A stretch of DNA of 64,000 bases from Fratercula arctica (lineage: Eukaryota; Chordata; Aves; Charadriiformes; Alcidae). The notes below the pieces were generated by a model, which saw only the letters and a list, made by a program, of their open reading frames with translations, ran no database searches and was not told where the DNA came from. Within the stretch, counting starts at the first letter, position 1. Each line of letters starts with the position of its first letter. Made by a program: the position numbers and the translations under genes. The DNA lies in NCBI GenBank assembly GCA_947846985.1, contig CANTUZ010000005.1, forward strand, positions 16,588,389 through 16,652,388, in the 5' to 3' direction. Shown here one piece after another: positions 1 through 12,040 of this stretch.

Positions 1-1584
1 CTGAGTCCACATTTGGATCTTTCTCTATTATTACCTATGAATGTGGAACTTGGAGGCACTTTACGACAGAAGTTAACAGAGCAGTGAATTTTCTCTTGCC
101 TTCACCTATTTGAAACTGAAAAGAAGCAAAGGTAAATTGACAGAGATGTTGGTACAATGTGAATTAAACTATTTCAGTTTGATTCAGGAGAAATGGTTTA
201 ACACAAAAACCAGAAATAATTTTAAAAAAGAGCAAGTGGCTCAAACAGCGCCAACAGTTCCAGCTACAACTACACAGAACAAGAAGACAAGGACACTTAC
301 GATCAAATTCTTCCTCTTCAAAGGAAATTTGTATCAGCTTTGTACCCTGATTACACAATAGTTGTGAAAGGGAAGGTGTTTCCAAGAGAATTATCATCAT
401 CAGAATTGCAACAGTTTAATTTGCTTTAAGGGAAAAAGAATAAGACAAAGTAAAAACCCCAAGAAATAGCACATAGCCAACAAGCTGCGCTTCTCAGCCC
501 CCAAAACTACAACTCTTCTTGCAAATTGGCTCCAGTGGTATAGGATATTGAAAACAGAACAAACACCATATTTTCAGGTTTCCTGTATACAAGCACCATA
601 AGAAGGTATTATTTCATAACATGAAAGGAAACTACCACTGCCCAGAATCCAGGTGGAAGCCTTTCAGCAGAAGCAGAACCCAGATATGTCCCACACATCA
701 TAACCAGGAATGGATTTTTTTGTTTTCCAATAGGAACGGTACAGAACACAGGCAACCAAAGCCACTGTCACATAAGTAATTACCTTTGTGTGATCAGCTA
801 AGCCTGTCTTCAAATGGCTAGGGATCAGGGGGCTCACTTTTAGCTTCTGCATTCTTTCATAAATTCAACTTGATCTACAGCTCTCAGCCTGTTTTTCTTG
901 ATATCCTTCACTGCTTCATACCATCCATCTGTTGTCAGTGAGGTCCCATTAGAACTTTCTTCCCTGTAGTCTTCCACATGCTTGCTAATGTATCTGACCT
1001 TGTTTATTGCATTTGCTAAATATATGGCTAGCCATAAACTGCAGCAAACCAACCACAGAAACCAAAGAAAACAAACAAAAAGGTCGGGGTGGGGGGAAGG
1101 GGGGGAAGAGAGTAATGAATCCCTTATCTCACATCTAATGACTTGAACAAAATCTATACTACATCCTCATTTTAAAAGTTCATTTTTCTGAAAGCTTTTT
1201 AAAGATCAAAGTTCCCTCAAGTTAGGACAGGCACATTACTTGGGTCCACAATAATCACTACTTCCAACAGCAAAAGAGAGGATACAGCACCAAAAAAAGG
1301 ACAGAAATTAAATATAACATAGTCCCTCTTCCCACACATGTGGTCTACATTAGAAAAGCCCCAGAGTGTACTGTTGAATGATGACTGAGTCATTCTCCAA
1401 ACTCCTCCAATCATGGAGTACTTATTAAAACACATCTGTACAGGACTAAGCAAGCGTGAAAAGAAATCACAGGCAGGAAAACCTGGATAGACTAGCCTTA
1501 TGCACTGTATCTTCCCCTTCTACTTTTGGGAGAGGCATTCTATAGGCTGCCACACACATAAGATGAGTAGAAAAGATCTGCAAA

Positions 1585-1975
1585 ATCATAGAATGCAGGG
1601 GACCTTAAAGATCATCCAGTTCCAACCCCCTGACATGGGCGGGGACACCTCCCACTAGACCAGGCTGCTCAAAGCCCCATCCAGCCTGGCCTTAAGCACT
1701 TCCACGGATGGGGCATCCAACAACTTCTCTGAGCAACGTGTTCCCAGGTTGCCCAGAGGGTACCTCACCACCCTCACAGTAAAGAATTTCTTCCTAATAT
1801 CTACTCCAGATCTCCCCTCTTTCAGTTTAAAACTGTTACCCCTTGTCCTATCACTACGCTCCCTGATAAAGAGTCCCTCCCCATCTTTCCTATAGGCCCC
1901 CTTTAGGTACTGGAAGGCTGTGATAAGATCTCCCCGGAGCCCTCTCTTCTCCAGGCTGAAGGCTGGAGAATTTGT
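1585..1975 (-). mobile_element. CR1 LINE fragment, 5'-truncated, minus strand
   Basis: The plus strand reads as the reverse complement of a CR1 3' end: CATAGAATG, then a run containing CTTAAAGATCATCCAGTTCC. The minus frame encodes decayed CR1 reverse transcriptase C-terminus, with LEKRGLRGDLI, YLKGAYRKDGEGLF and SDRTRGNSFKL motifs. It covers about 390 bp in SERGEF intron 8. Confidence 0.9.
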
Positions 1976-4900
1976 CATAGTTGTTTCCTCCTTACAATTA
2001 TTGCTAAAAACACTCAGCATTTATCACGGTCTAAATTTGACAAAAATCCATTTAAATCCTACTTTCCACAGACCATCTGAATCTCCGTTTGCCAATGTAC
2101 TCACAGTATAGTTTACAAAGGGAATTTCAAATAAATATTGTGGTAAGTTTCTTTGCCCTTAGTGCCAATCACTGATATTTCTATTTTACAATAGCTTCAA
2201 TCAAAATTAGTGATAGTTTAGCATCTTCCTGACACCTCTCTCTCCACATACAGAAGACATAATATGGCATGGCATGCACAACTATTTACTGCACCAACTG
2301 AAAGTTACTAAGAACAAGGAGGGGCAAAAGCAGGACAGTGACCAAAGAAATAACACCAATTACTCGAAAAGATTGCTAGCAAGGTTCTGTGAAAAAAAAC
2401 TTTGCATATGAACAACTCTGAACACTTGATACTAACCTTTCAGAATGTACCTTCAGTTCACATTGAACCTAGTCTCCTACTCGGCAACCAAACCATGGAA
2501 AGAATTTCTTCAAGACTTTTACCAAAGTCATGTAGAAGTAACCCCCAGCAGGGAGCAGCAGAGTGTAGGATCACAGAGCCATATGCAAGCACATACACTC
2601 TAACTTTCTAAGTTTAGGAACCAAGGAACAATGCCAGCTCATGAAGACAAAGAAAATGCCAATCCCTTCTAGGTGTTTATAGCTATCTAGAACTCAAATT
2701 CATACAATTTTGAAAATAAAATCTAGGATGCTTTGATGTTCAGTGAACTAAGAATTCATTAACTTGGTAACAAAACCTGCAAAGCAAGAAAAAACAAGAG
2801 ACCATATAAGCCAGAGCCAGCCCAGAGGTTTTGTTTATTCAGTTCTTGTTAAAGGGAGAACAATATATATAAGAAGCATGTTTGTGTTGTAAGACAGAAC
2901 TAAACAAGAGGGGTTGACACACAGAGCAGGATGTAATAGGAGGCTCCCATTGTGCTGGTGAGCCACAGCTGCTGGAGACAAAATCTGCTGTGCCTCAAGA
3001 GAGCACACACAGAGAAGATCCACCATTTATTGAGATCTATCTTCTGGCAGAAAATCTTCTCCGAGACTCAGTGGTACAAAGATATTACTAACATTTTCTC
3101 CAGGCCTGGATACCTGCTCAACCTCACTCTCAACTGGCAAAGTAAAGCACAGCATATTCAACAAGGTCCCTCAACTAAAATGAAGATGTTTAATCCAGGC
3201 AGACCAATAGCACAAGATCACAGAGGATACAAACGATTTAACTGTACCTTGCTGAAGGCAAGAAGGTTAAACTTTGATAAATATTGAGGAAAGGAGGGTG
3301 TTGTACCCCAACTTCAGAACTGCACATTTCCAAAATTAATCTTTGCAAGACTCTTCCCTTCTGCTGAAGGTTCCTTCCTGAGGACTGGCTGAATCTGTAT
3401 ACAACTGGCCTCACAAAACTCTCAAAGTTGGGGCTACAGACATACAGACTGGGCCATGCTTTAACAAAAAGTATGAAACCTGATGCCAGGAATAGAAAAA
3501 CTGTGCTTCCATAAGTTACTAATGCTTTTCATTCTTGGCCATTTTTCATAGGCACCTATAAAAGACTGATGCCATGGAATTTTCTCAACTCACAGTGGGG
3601 GAAAATCAAGGTTTGTTCCCATCAGCAAAGAGTAAAAAGGATTCAAATTGTTCGTGTGGGCAACGCAGACTGATGACCAAATTGCAACAACAGAAATCAA
3701 TGCTCATTGGAGCAGAATTCTGGATTACTGAAAGAAAGTTTAAGACCATGTGAGGAACATGAACATCTGCCCTCAAAGCCCTCAAAAGGATAGGATTAAC
3801 CTATAGAGGAGCTCTTTCTAGTGAGGACATACCCTTCTCAAACAGGAAGAAAAAGCTATCACAGGGCTGCCCAAACTGTAGTGCTTGAGAACAAATAAAA
3901 ATGACTGTGCACCAGTTCATTAGCTTTACTGTGTCTTCCTCAGTTTTTGCATTAACAGATGACTCATGACTGGAAAGTAACTTTCTCACAAAAGAAAAGC
4001 TTCCTTTCATATAAATTACTTAACAAAAATCAAGTCTCCACGTTGATGTATTCATAGAAAATAAGTAGCAAATTGCCATAAATTTCTAGAACACTTTATA
4101 ATCATACACAAGTATTTTGCGGAGCTTAAATATTTACTTACCTATGCGTCTGCATGGAACAAATATAAAATAAATCCATTCAGAATGTGAACTCAACACA
4201 CATAAGATTAAGATATGTTAAATACCTTGGACTGACTTAAACACTGATTCTATACCTGTAAAATCTAACACGTATCCATACAGTGTCAAGTGACTGCTTA
4301 TTTTTTCTTTACATATGTGCTCTCCTAAACATCTTTCAATTTTCAGAGTATCCACAGGGTGCAAACTTGCCACAAATTTCACCCCCAAACTTGGAAGGGC
4401 TAGTGTATTCCCTGTCCCCCAGCAGCCTGCCAGACAGGAACAGACTTCCTGAGTAACATACTACGCAGTTTCCATCACCCCCTACTTCAGTGGCTTGCAC
4501 AAACTTGGCTAAAAATCATTATCATGGAAGTTGAGATAGCAATGAGAGATGGATGTGCGATGGAACAAGGAATCAACTTTGAAGACCATACAGAAAATAA
4601 GGCAGTTTCCATATGATTCTAGAATCTTTAATCCTGCTATTGCACACTACATTTCCCACATATTAAGTTCTGCAGAGCTTCAATTTCTGAATTTTGGTCC
4701 TCAAGCTCATGCATTTCTTTCTCTCCCCTTTCCATGCTCTACCCAGTATAATCAAATGCAGGACCCTCAAGATAGGCCCTGAAGTTTTAACATCTGCCAG
4801 CCAAAAACAGATGCATCTAAAGTCTGCTTTTTTAATGTAACCAAAAGTTCCAGTATCGGTCAGTTTGTGAGATGTATATGTTGTAAACCAACCATATCAC

Positions 4901-7900
4901 CAGCGTAAACTCAGAAAGCAAAGACAATTGAAATCACATGTAATGTATGCACTAAGAATTTATTTCATGATCTACTTATTCTCTCTTAAGCTTCACCGTT
5001 TTCAGGGTCCAAAGTTATATTCTGCTCATTATAACTTGAGTGATTTTGGTACTTAATAGACCTTCCCACTTGGATCCTGTAAGTGCCCTTAAAAAAGCCC
5101 TAGAACAAATACATAAAGTGCCACAAGGGCTTAATGCTGGCAATATTTTCCTGTTAGATTCCATTCAAGATCTCAGCTCAGCCTTCCCTTTGTCTCTCTT
5201 GTTCACTTTGCCATTTTTCTGCAAACAAACTATCAACAGCAGAGGCGAATCTTCCACTCTCTCAAAGTATCCCAGCAGACCTGACAGATCTGCTTGGACC
5301 CAAGTCAAAAGAACACTGGCCCACCCATCCCAGTGTAAGTGCAAACCAGGTGACTACAGTGGTGGACCTGCAACCCAGCATCTTTTACAAAAAAAACAAG
5401 GAAAAAAACCTACCGTCAGGTGAATGATTTCTAGAGGTTACATTTCTGTCAAGCAAAAATTACTGGGCTGAACACTGGGGCATACATGTGGAATTCAACA
5501 GCATGCTTTGGAACAAACTCGTATGACCTCCCCTGTGGCAGTCATTTCTGCTTTAAAATCTATGCATCTTCAACTGACATTCTTTGTTACTTTCTGTTAT
5601 TGTGCACGACAATGACAGTATTTATCATGACAGCAAGGAACATAACAGGAAAGCTCTGAAGCACAAGCTCCCATTGTTCCATCACATCAAGCTACAGCAC
5701 TGTAAGGAGGAGGTTTTTGCAGGTTCTGGTCCAAAGGGTTTTGGTGAATCCTATCAATTTGCAGTTTTTGATGTAGCTAATTTCTAGTATTTCACCTGTT
5801 TTCCCAAAACCCAGCACCCTACTAAATGAAATACAGCTACCTCACATTAAAAAGAATGTCAGAGGCTCCGGTTTCAAACTGTTTGACTGCCAGCTATAGT
5901 GGCTAAAAAGAGGAGAGTCCCCATAAAACAGGCACCTTATTGGTATCACAGACAAGCATTAAAAAATAATAAAATTTAAAAAGTAAAAAATAAAATAAAT
6001 AAAATCAGTATTTGCTGTCTTAGCGAGCTGCTGAAAAATTCAAGGCAACGAAGTATGCTTTCCAGTATGAGGAAGGCTGATGAGTCTTGGTTCAAAAGAG
6101 AACTGGAAAGGACCTCTAGTGGGCTGAAACCGCAGTGCTTGGTGCCAGGGAGCAACGTCCTTCCACTTCACCTCCCTGCAGTTACACCACATCTACTGCA
6201 TCACTTACCGGCAAAGCCTCAGTCTTACCTAGTGACTGGCATCAGAGAAAGCACGTACAAGTGCAATTACCACAGGAAGCCTCCTTTTCACCTCAGCTAA
6301 TTACAAATATTCCCTTCATTCTGCTCTCAGTGTTTGGAGGGACACATTTTCATTCGCTTCACAAAAACAGAAGATGGGTTCTATTTTACCATGTAGGTCA
6401 CTAACATGCCAGACGAGTTCACAGTGGTTTTATGGCCTAAATGACATGACATCAAGGGGTGTTCAAAGATGCACAAATTCAGACGCACAATTGAGAATGA
6501 GAATTCAGAATATCATTCAGACTATATCAAGGCATTTTGTTCTTCCAAGTCTTTTTAGCTGTAGGCAGTTTTGCATAGGCAGCAGAAATACTATTTTAGC
6601 TGCATTTTTAAGGTAACTCCTTCTGGGTGAAAGAGCTTGAAATTCTTTATTTGAGCTCAAGCAAGGCATAATTTCATGAGACGGCACATGAAAAATAGAT
6701 TGGTGAATGTATTCAGGAGAATACTTAGATAATAAAACAGACCAGATTAAGAAAGCTTATTTATTAGACATCCCAGTTAAAAAGAAAATAACTTGTTTTG
6801 AATTGAAGTCGATGATTCACCTCTAAGTCTTTAAAAGGCTTCTCTTGCTATATTTAGGTTTGCCTTCAAGTCAGATCGGCTCTATCATTTCCCAAAGTAG
6901 CCTAATTTACATCTTCAGTGTTATAGGCCACAACTTAGCTCTCTTTTAAATGATCTAAGCAATAACCTCTCTTTCAGCAGTTACCCTCAAAGGGTTTGCA
7001 TCAACTTGAGAAGGACCACAAATTAAAGTTGACATTGTTAAGCAGACCGATGCAAGACAGCTGCTCATTATCATTCAAAAAATATTACCACCTATACTGC
7101 ACTGGTGCTCCTTGTGCCATTAAGCAGAATGGTGGAAAGGAAAGAAGACATTTCACAGAGCAGTTGCCTGAAGAGAATAACACTTGCACTTGGAGTCCGA
7201 GGCCAGAAGAATGCATCTGGTCTGTCCTTCACATACAGCAATAACAGTACTGCCCTGTCATAATGGAAAAGCATGCCTGAAAGTCAGTAGATAGAAGTAT
7301 CCACACAGAAAATAATAACTAAACCAAAGACGCTAACAAGTTCATATCTTATCAGAGACCAGATCAAAAAGCAATCAGGGTCTCTCAACCTTAATCTTTT
7401 TGGACCAACCATCATCAACTGGGACCATGACTAGTAGGACAATAATATAACTTATTTTGAAGGAGTACTAGTGGTTCTGCAAAGCCTAATTGTTTGTCAC
7501 TCTTCTGTAGGAATCAGTAATCGAGGCAGAAAAAGAAGCAGTTGTCTGTCTTGAAGGATTTTGTGAGCTATTTTACAGTGGGATTGTGTACAACAGAAAT
7601 AGTCCAAAAGACAGCTCTGTGATTAAAAAGAATAAAGATTTGGAGCTGATGTAGATCAGCTAAGGGTGAGGATGAATGACAACATCCTATGAACACATTC
7701 CTTAATGTCCTTAAGTCAAGCAATTCATTTCTCAAGAATTAACTTACCGAGCCTGAACTGCTTTATGAAAGAAACAACGGCAAATAAAATGAGACTTGAC
7801 CAAACTCTAAAGAGAAATGACAGGAAACAGGACTTTCAACACAGTTGCTGAATGAGGTAGAATATAACATATGTAAAGAGATGTTGGTATTAAAGTCATT

Positions 7901-8819
7901 TCAGGAGCAACTAAAATCACTTCTAAGGACAGTGGGGAAGAAATGAAAAAAAAAAAAAGCTGCACGTTTTGCTTTAGGTTACAATGCAAAATTTTGCTAC
8001 TGGTACGAAGGAAAAACAAAGCAAGTCTTTTAAAACAGGCTAGTTTACATAAGAGGGAAAGCCTAATAAAGAAGAAAAAATGTTTATACTGTGTTCCTTC
8101 TTTTCTGATAACGAAGTTGGTTACTTGCTTGGACTCACTTTAAAAGTGTCAAACCACTGCATCCACAGAACTGCCCACTGTTCCTCCAGAAGGTTGCTTT
8201 TAACAGCATCGCTGTCTCATTTACTTTTCAGTGTTCCATTAGTGCTGCAGTCAAGCACTGCTCATCTGGCAGATAAAGATCACAATGTCACTTTGAAATG
8301 GCAGAATTTGTGAATCTATGTATGAACAGAGTGTCCAGCTTTTATCCACCCAGTTTCTTCCCATGTCTTTCCAATAAGAAACGTTTTAATTTACTGTCAA
8401 GACAGCTGCAATTATGAATGTTTTATTACTACTACTCTGACCAGAATTAATGTTCTGGGAAAAAAAATCCAAACAGAACTCTAATATATGTAATGGCTTG
8501 TTAAAATTCCACTGCCTTCTGTGAAAAACACAACACTAGACTTCAGATATAGTAACAAAAGTGTTAAACTACTAAATTTTGCATCATACTGAGACTATTA
8601 ATTAGAAAAAAACCTTATCCATTCTTTCATACAGCAAAATCCCTATACACTGCAACATCTTTCCAAAGTATGTTCTTACCTTCCACAATGAATAGAGAGA
8701 AGCATCATACTACATCATCTCTTATTTCCATTTTCCCATGTTCAAAAATCACTCTATTTTGCTTCCTTTTCAGTAATTGTGGACCTCTCCAGAGTAAAGT
8801 GAGCAGGAATTGTTTATAT

Positions 8820-9153
8820 CAGTGGTCTCCAAAGCAGAGCGCATGCGGCCCAGGGGCTGCACATGAGAATCCACTGGAGGGCAGTAAGAAAATAATAAAT
8901 ATGTTAATATTTTAATTTATTAATAAATTATTAATGGTTTTAATTTAGTTAATAAAATAATATTCTAAGTAGTGTTTATTTCATCTTATCTCATCCTTTT
9001 TTAAATTTCTATTGTGCATGTTTTATAGTTTGCATAATATATTACAGTAGTACATGTCTATAATTTATAAATAAATAATACACATATCGGGGGTGCACGC
9101 TCAAAAAATTTTACTGATAGTGGTGCACAGTCAATAAAGTTTGGAGACCACTG
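8820..9153. mobile_element. Non-autonomous hAT-type DNA transposon (MITE), 334 bp
   Basis: The ends are perfect 14-bp terminal inverted repeats: CAGTGGTCTCCAAA at 8820-8833 and its reverse complement at 9140-9153. They are flanked by an 8-bp target-site duplication with one mismatch (GTTTATAT at 8812-8819, GTTTATGT at 9154-9161). CAG-starting TIRs and 8-bp duplications are hallmarks of the hAT superfamily. There is no transposase frame, and the interior is very AT-rich. Confidence 0.9.
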
Positions 9154-11881
9154 GTTTATGTGGCTTCAGCACCAGGAAACTGCAGCAGCATTTCCTCCTT
9201 TGCTAGAAGGAGGTAAAAATAATAGAGGAAAAACTGAATGCAGTGAAAAGTTTTCAACTAGGCTGCATTTTTCAGTTACTTAGCTGCAAGTTTAATCACG
9301 GGCAGTGAGTGATTTTTCAGAAACAGTTAAGTGCTTAGCTCACATTATGCCTAATAGTTGAGCAACCCTTGAAAATCCCAGGAGATTCTGATTGGTATCT
9401 AGAGGCTGCCAAAGGCCGTTGAAAATCTAATTCTGGATGATTTAGGTTCAGGTCCATTGACTTTCAAAGAGATTTAAAATTCTAAATACAAAAAATTCAG
9501 TTTCAGCAATAACTTATGCCACTGCATCGCTTGGCCAGTTTTCTAATGCAGATGTAAAAAGTCAGCCTATTTTTATTTAAATTCCTTTCAAACATTCACA
9601 AAAAAATATCCCTGCTAGTCACTCGACATACTTTTTTCCATCTTCAAAACACCTACTAAAGTATTCACTTCATTTCTGTAATGGCCATGGATAAGTATCA
9701 ACTAAGTGAAACATTAAAGTTACTAAAACTTTGGGTAAGTTTTACTTAGGGGGCATGCATTTTTAAGAAATAGTGAAGCAAGGCAAACCATGTTGACAAG
9801 ACCCTCTTTTTAAAAATTAGGTTATCCTGACTAATGTATTTTTTCTACCATTTCTGTTCCAGTGAGAATGACACTAAGCACTTTATTCAAGAAATACACA
9901 TTGAGATAAATTCCTTTACTCCACCTGAAAAGTTTCAAACAACATGTAGCATTGATTACAGCTCTGAAATTTTCAGTACAGCATCCTCTAAAAATCAGAG
10001 TTCAATCATTTCTTTTAGCTAGCTAAGAGAGCAGCTAACGTGGGGGTTTTTTTACATGACATTTCTCTTGTACTTTGATGTCAAACAATGAACGCTATGA
10101 AACAGAACACTTAACCAATTTGTTTTTCTAGGCATGCAACACATCCCTCCAAATTCTAGCACCGAGAGTTCACAGTATATGGTAATTAAAACAGACACTT
10201 TTTTTTTTTTTACAGAGCAAGGGACATTACTGCATGACTGTTTCACGATTTACAGCACCAATTTAATAGAACGCTTAAGCACATGCTGACCTTTGGGCAT
10301 GTAAGAACTCCATTTAAATAAACCTACCCATGCTGAAGGCTAAGCGCTCCTTGAACCAGTACCCATAATTACAGAACCCAGTAAATATCAGTAACAGATC
10401 TGTGGCCCCCTCTGCTGTTATCCTAACAAACAGGTTGCAGCCTGACAGACCAAAAGGCTCCTTCAACCTCCAATGTGACTCTAGGAAAAATGCTTTCATC
10501 TGCTCTTCATTTCTTCACCTGGCAGTTTATACAAAGCAAAAGCAGAAATGCACGTATGCTACCCCTGCTTACAGAACAAACAGAACAGTCAGAGTTATAT
10601 GGAAGACTTTCATCCTCTTGCTAGTCTTAACTACCATAGCACACAGTGTACAACAGGGGAAGCAAATAGCGCAGACTGTTTACACATGACCACCACAAAA
10701 TAGTTTCAGATGTCTGTCTTACTTTTGCATCTCATCTGCCTTTCTCTCCTGCCTTTGCATTTCACAACAGAGCAACAATACAAATGCATTCAGTGACCTT
10801 CATCAGACCAGTCTCAGTTTTATGCATTAATGTCATTGCTACATAACCTTCCTCTTCTCTCTTCCTAGGAAAGGATCTAACCCTACAGCCCTCTGCACAT
10901 GGCAAGCTTTCACGCTGTCCTTACTGGAAAGGTTCCCAGGAAGGTACCGCTTCAACATAAAATATTCTTTCATTTCATCTTCAGAGGATGTTCTTAAAGT
11001 CTAATGATGCCTCTTTTAACTAAGCTTTTCCAACTATTTTCTGGGTTTGACCACAAATAACACACATACAAGCCAGCTTATTTTAGTTTATTGACATTCT
11101 TCTGAACACATGATTTTATTTGTCCTTAAAACACTTTACTAAAGAAGAGCATCACAAAAACCTAGGGTCACTCTTGAAGTACAGAAAGGTTAGTACAGTT
11201 GTGCAAAACCATGTAATTCATTCCACTTACTGCAATGAGACCATGCCTTCTCAAATGAGTTGGCAGAAGCAGAGGGTTCTCAGCTATGCCAGTTCTTAAG
11301 ATCCTCAGCTAATGCTCAGGTAACCTGGGAACGGTACATATCTATGCCCTCTGCCTTTCAGACAGATGCTTGCTCAGGATTATCTTCCCCCCTCCCTAAT
11401 TCCTGTGCCCTGAATGAGAGTTTTCTCCATACCATCCTGGGAAATATAGTCACATATCTTGGAAGCTGCAGCCATATTTTCCTACCTCTCTATTTGCTGA
11501 AGCAAGTTTTCCACGAAAGTCTTTTCCCTCCAAAGAAGATGTCATAACTCACCCAGCAGAATGACCTTTAGAAGCTCATATATATATATTCTGATATACC
11601 AGTAACCTGATGATGCAGGGACACTGCATCCCTCTAGTGTGTACACGCAGGTGCTACTGCATTTATGAAGATGCTAGTCCCTCTGATCTATAAGCACAAT
11701 ATTACTTCAGGGACAGAAGCCAAAGAATGTCTGTCCTTATCATTTTCAAGAGACAACTACTGCTCAGGTGAAACTCCAAAACTCTGCAAGCAGCCAGTAT
11801 CAGTAAGGAAGAACACTTTGCATGCAATAAAGACAATTTACTGATTTGGTGCCATATGTTACTACTTTTTAGATATCATAC

Positions 11882-12040
11882 CTGTTTGTGCCACCAAGTG
11901 GGTCCAGCCACTCCAAACTGCTCCAATCTTTTCATGGGAGAAAAATTGAGTCTCAATCTTCTTGGGCTCAGCAAGAAAGATCTCTTTGCTCACTAGCTGC
12001 CCATGCTTGTTGCTACCCCAGACATACAGGTGTCCTTCAT
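11882..12040 (-). CDS. SERGEF: SERGEF coding exon 8 (last one in the window)
   Basis: 159 nt. The acceptor is GATTGTAG|ATGAAGG and the donor AACAG|GTATGA. It encodes [16 protein letters not shown] through [13 protein letters not shown], a strongly conserved RCC1 repeat. It ends in phase 1, so at least one further exon is required. That exon was not found between here and the left edge. Confidence 0.95.

Larger units (their letters stand above)
1..11881 (-). other. SERGEF: SERGEF intron 8 (partial)
   Basis: Almost 12 kb of AT-rich sequence downstream of exon 8. It contains a CR1 fragment (1585-1975), a hAT-type MITE (8820-9153), an A/T-rich low-complexity block (about 5955-6006) and a short TA run near 11580. 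I looked for the next SERGEF exon (a TWGRADYGQLG-like motif) on the minus strand and did not find it. Apart from an exon-like pair of frames at 664-1052, listed under findings, I see nothing else coding. Confidence 0.7.

Noticed and set aside
5040..5423. 127-codon plus-strand frame in the SERGEF intron
   Set aside because: Not recognised, ends in a lysine-rich run from an A tract, and has no supporting neighbours.
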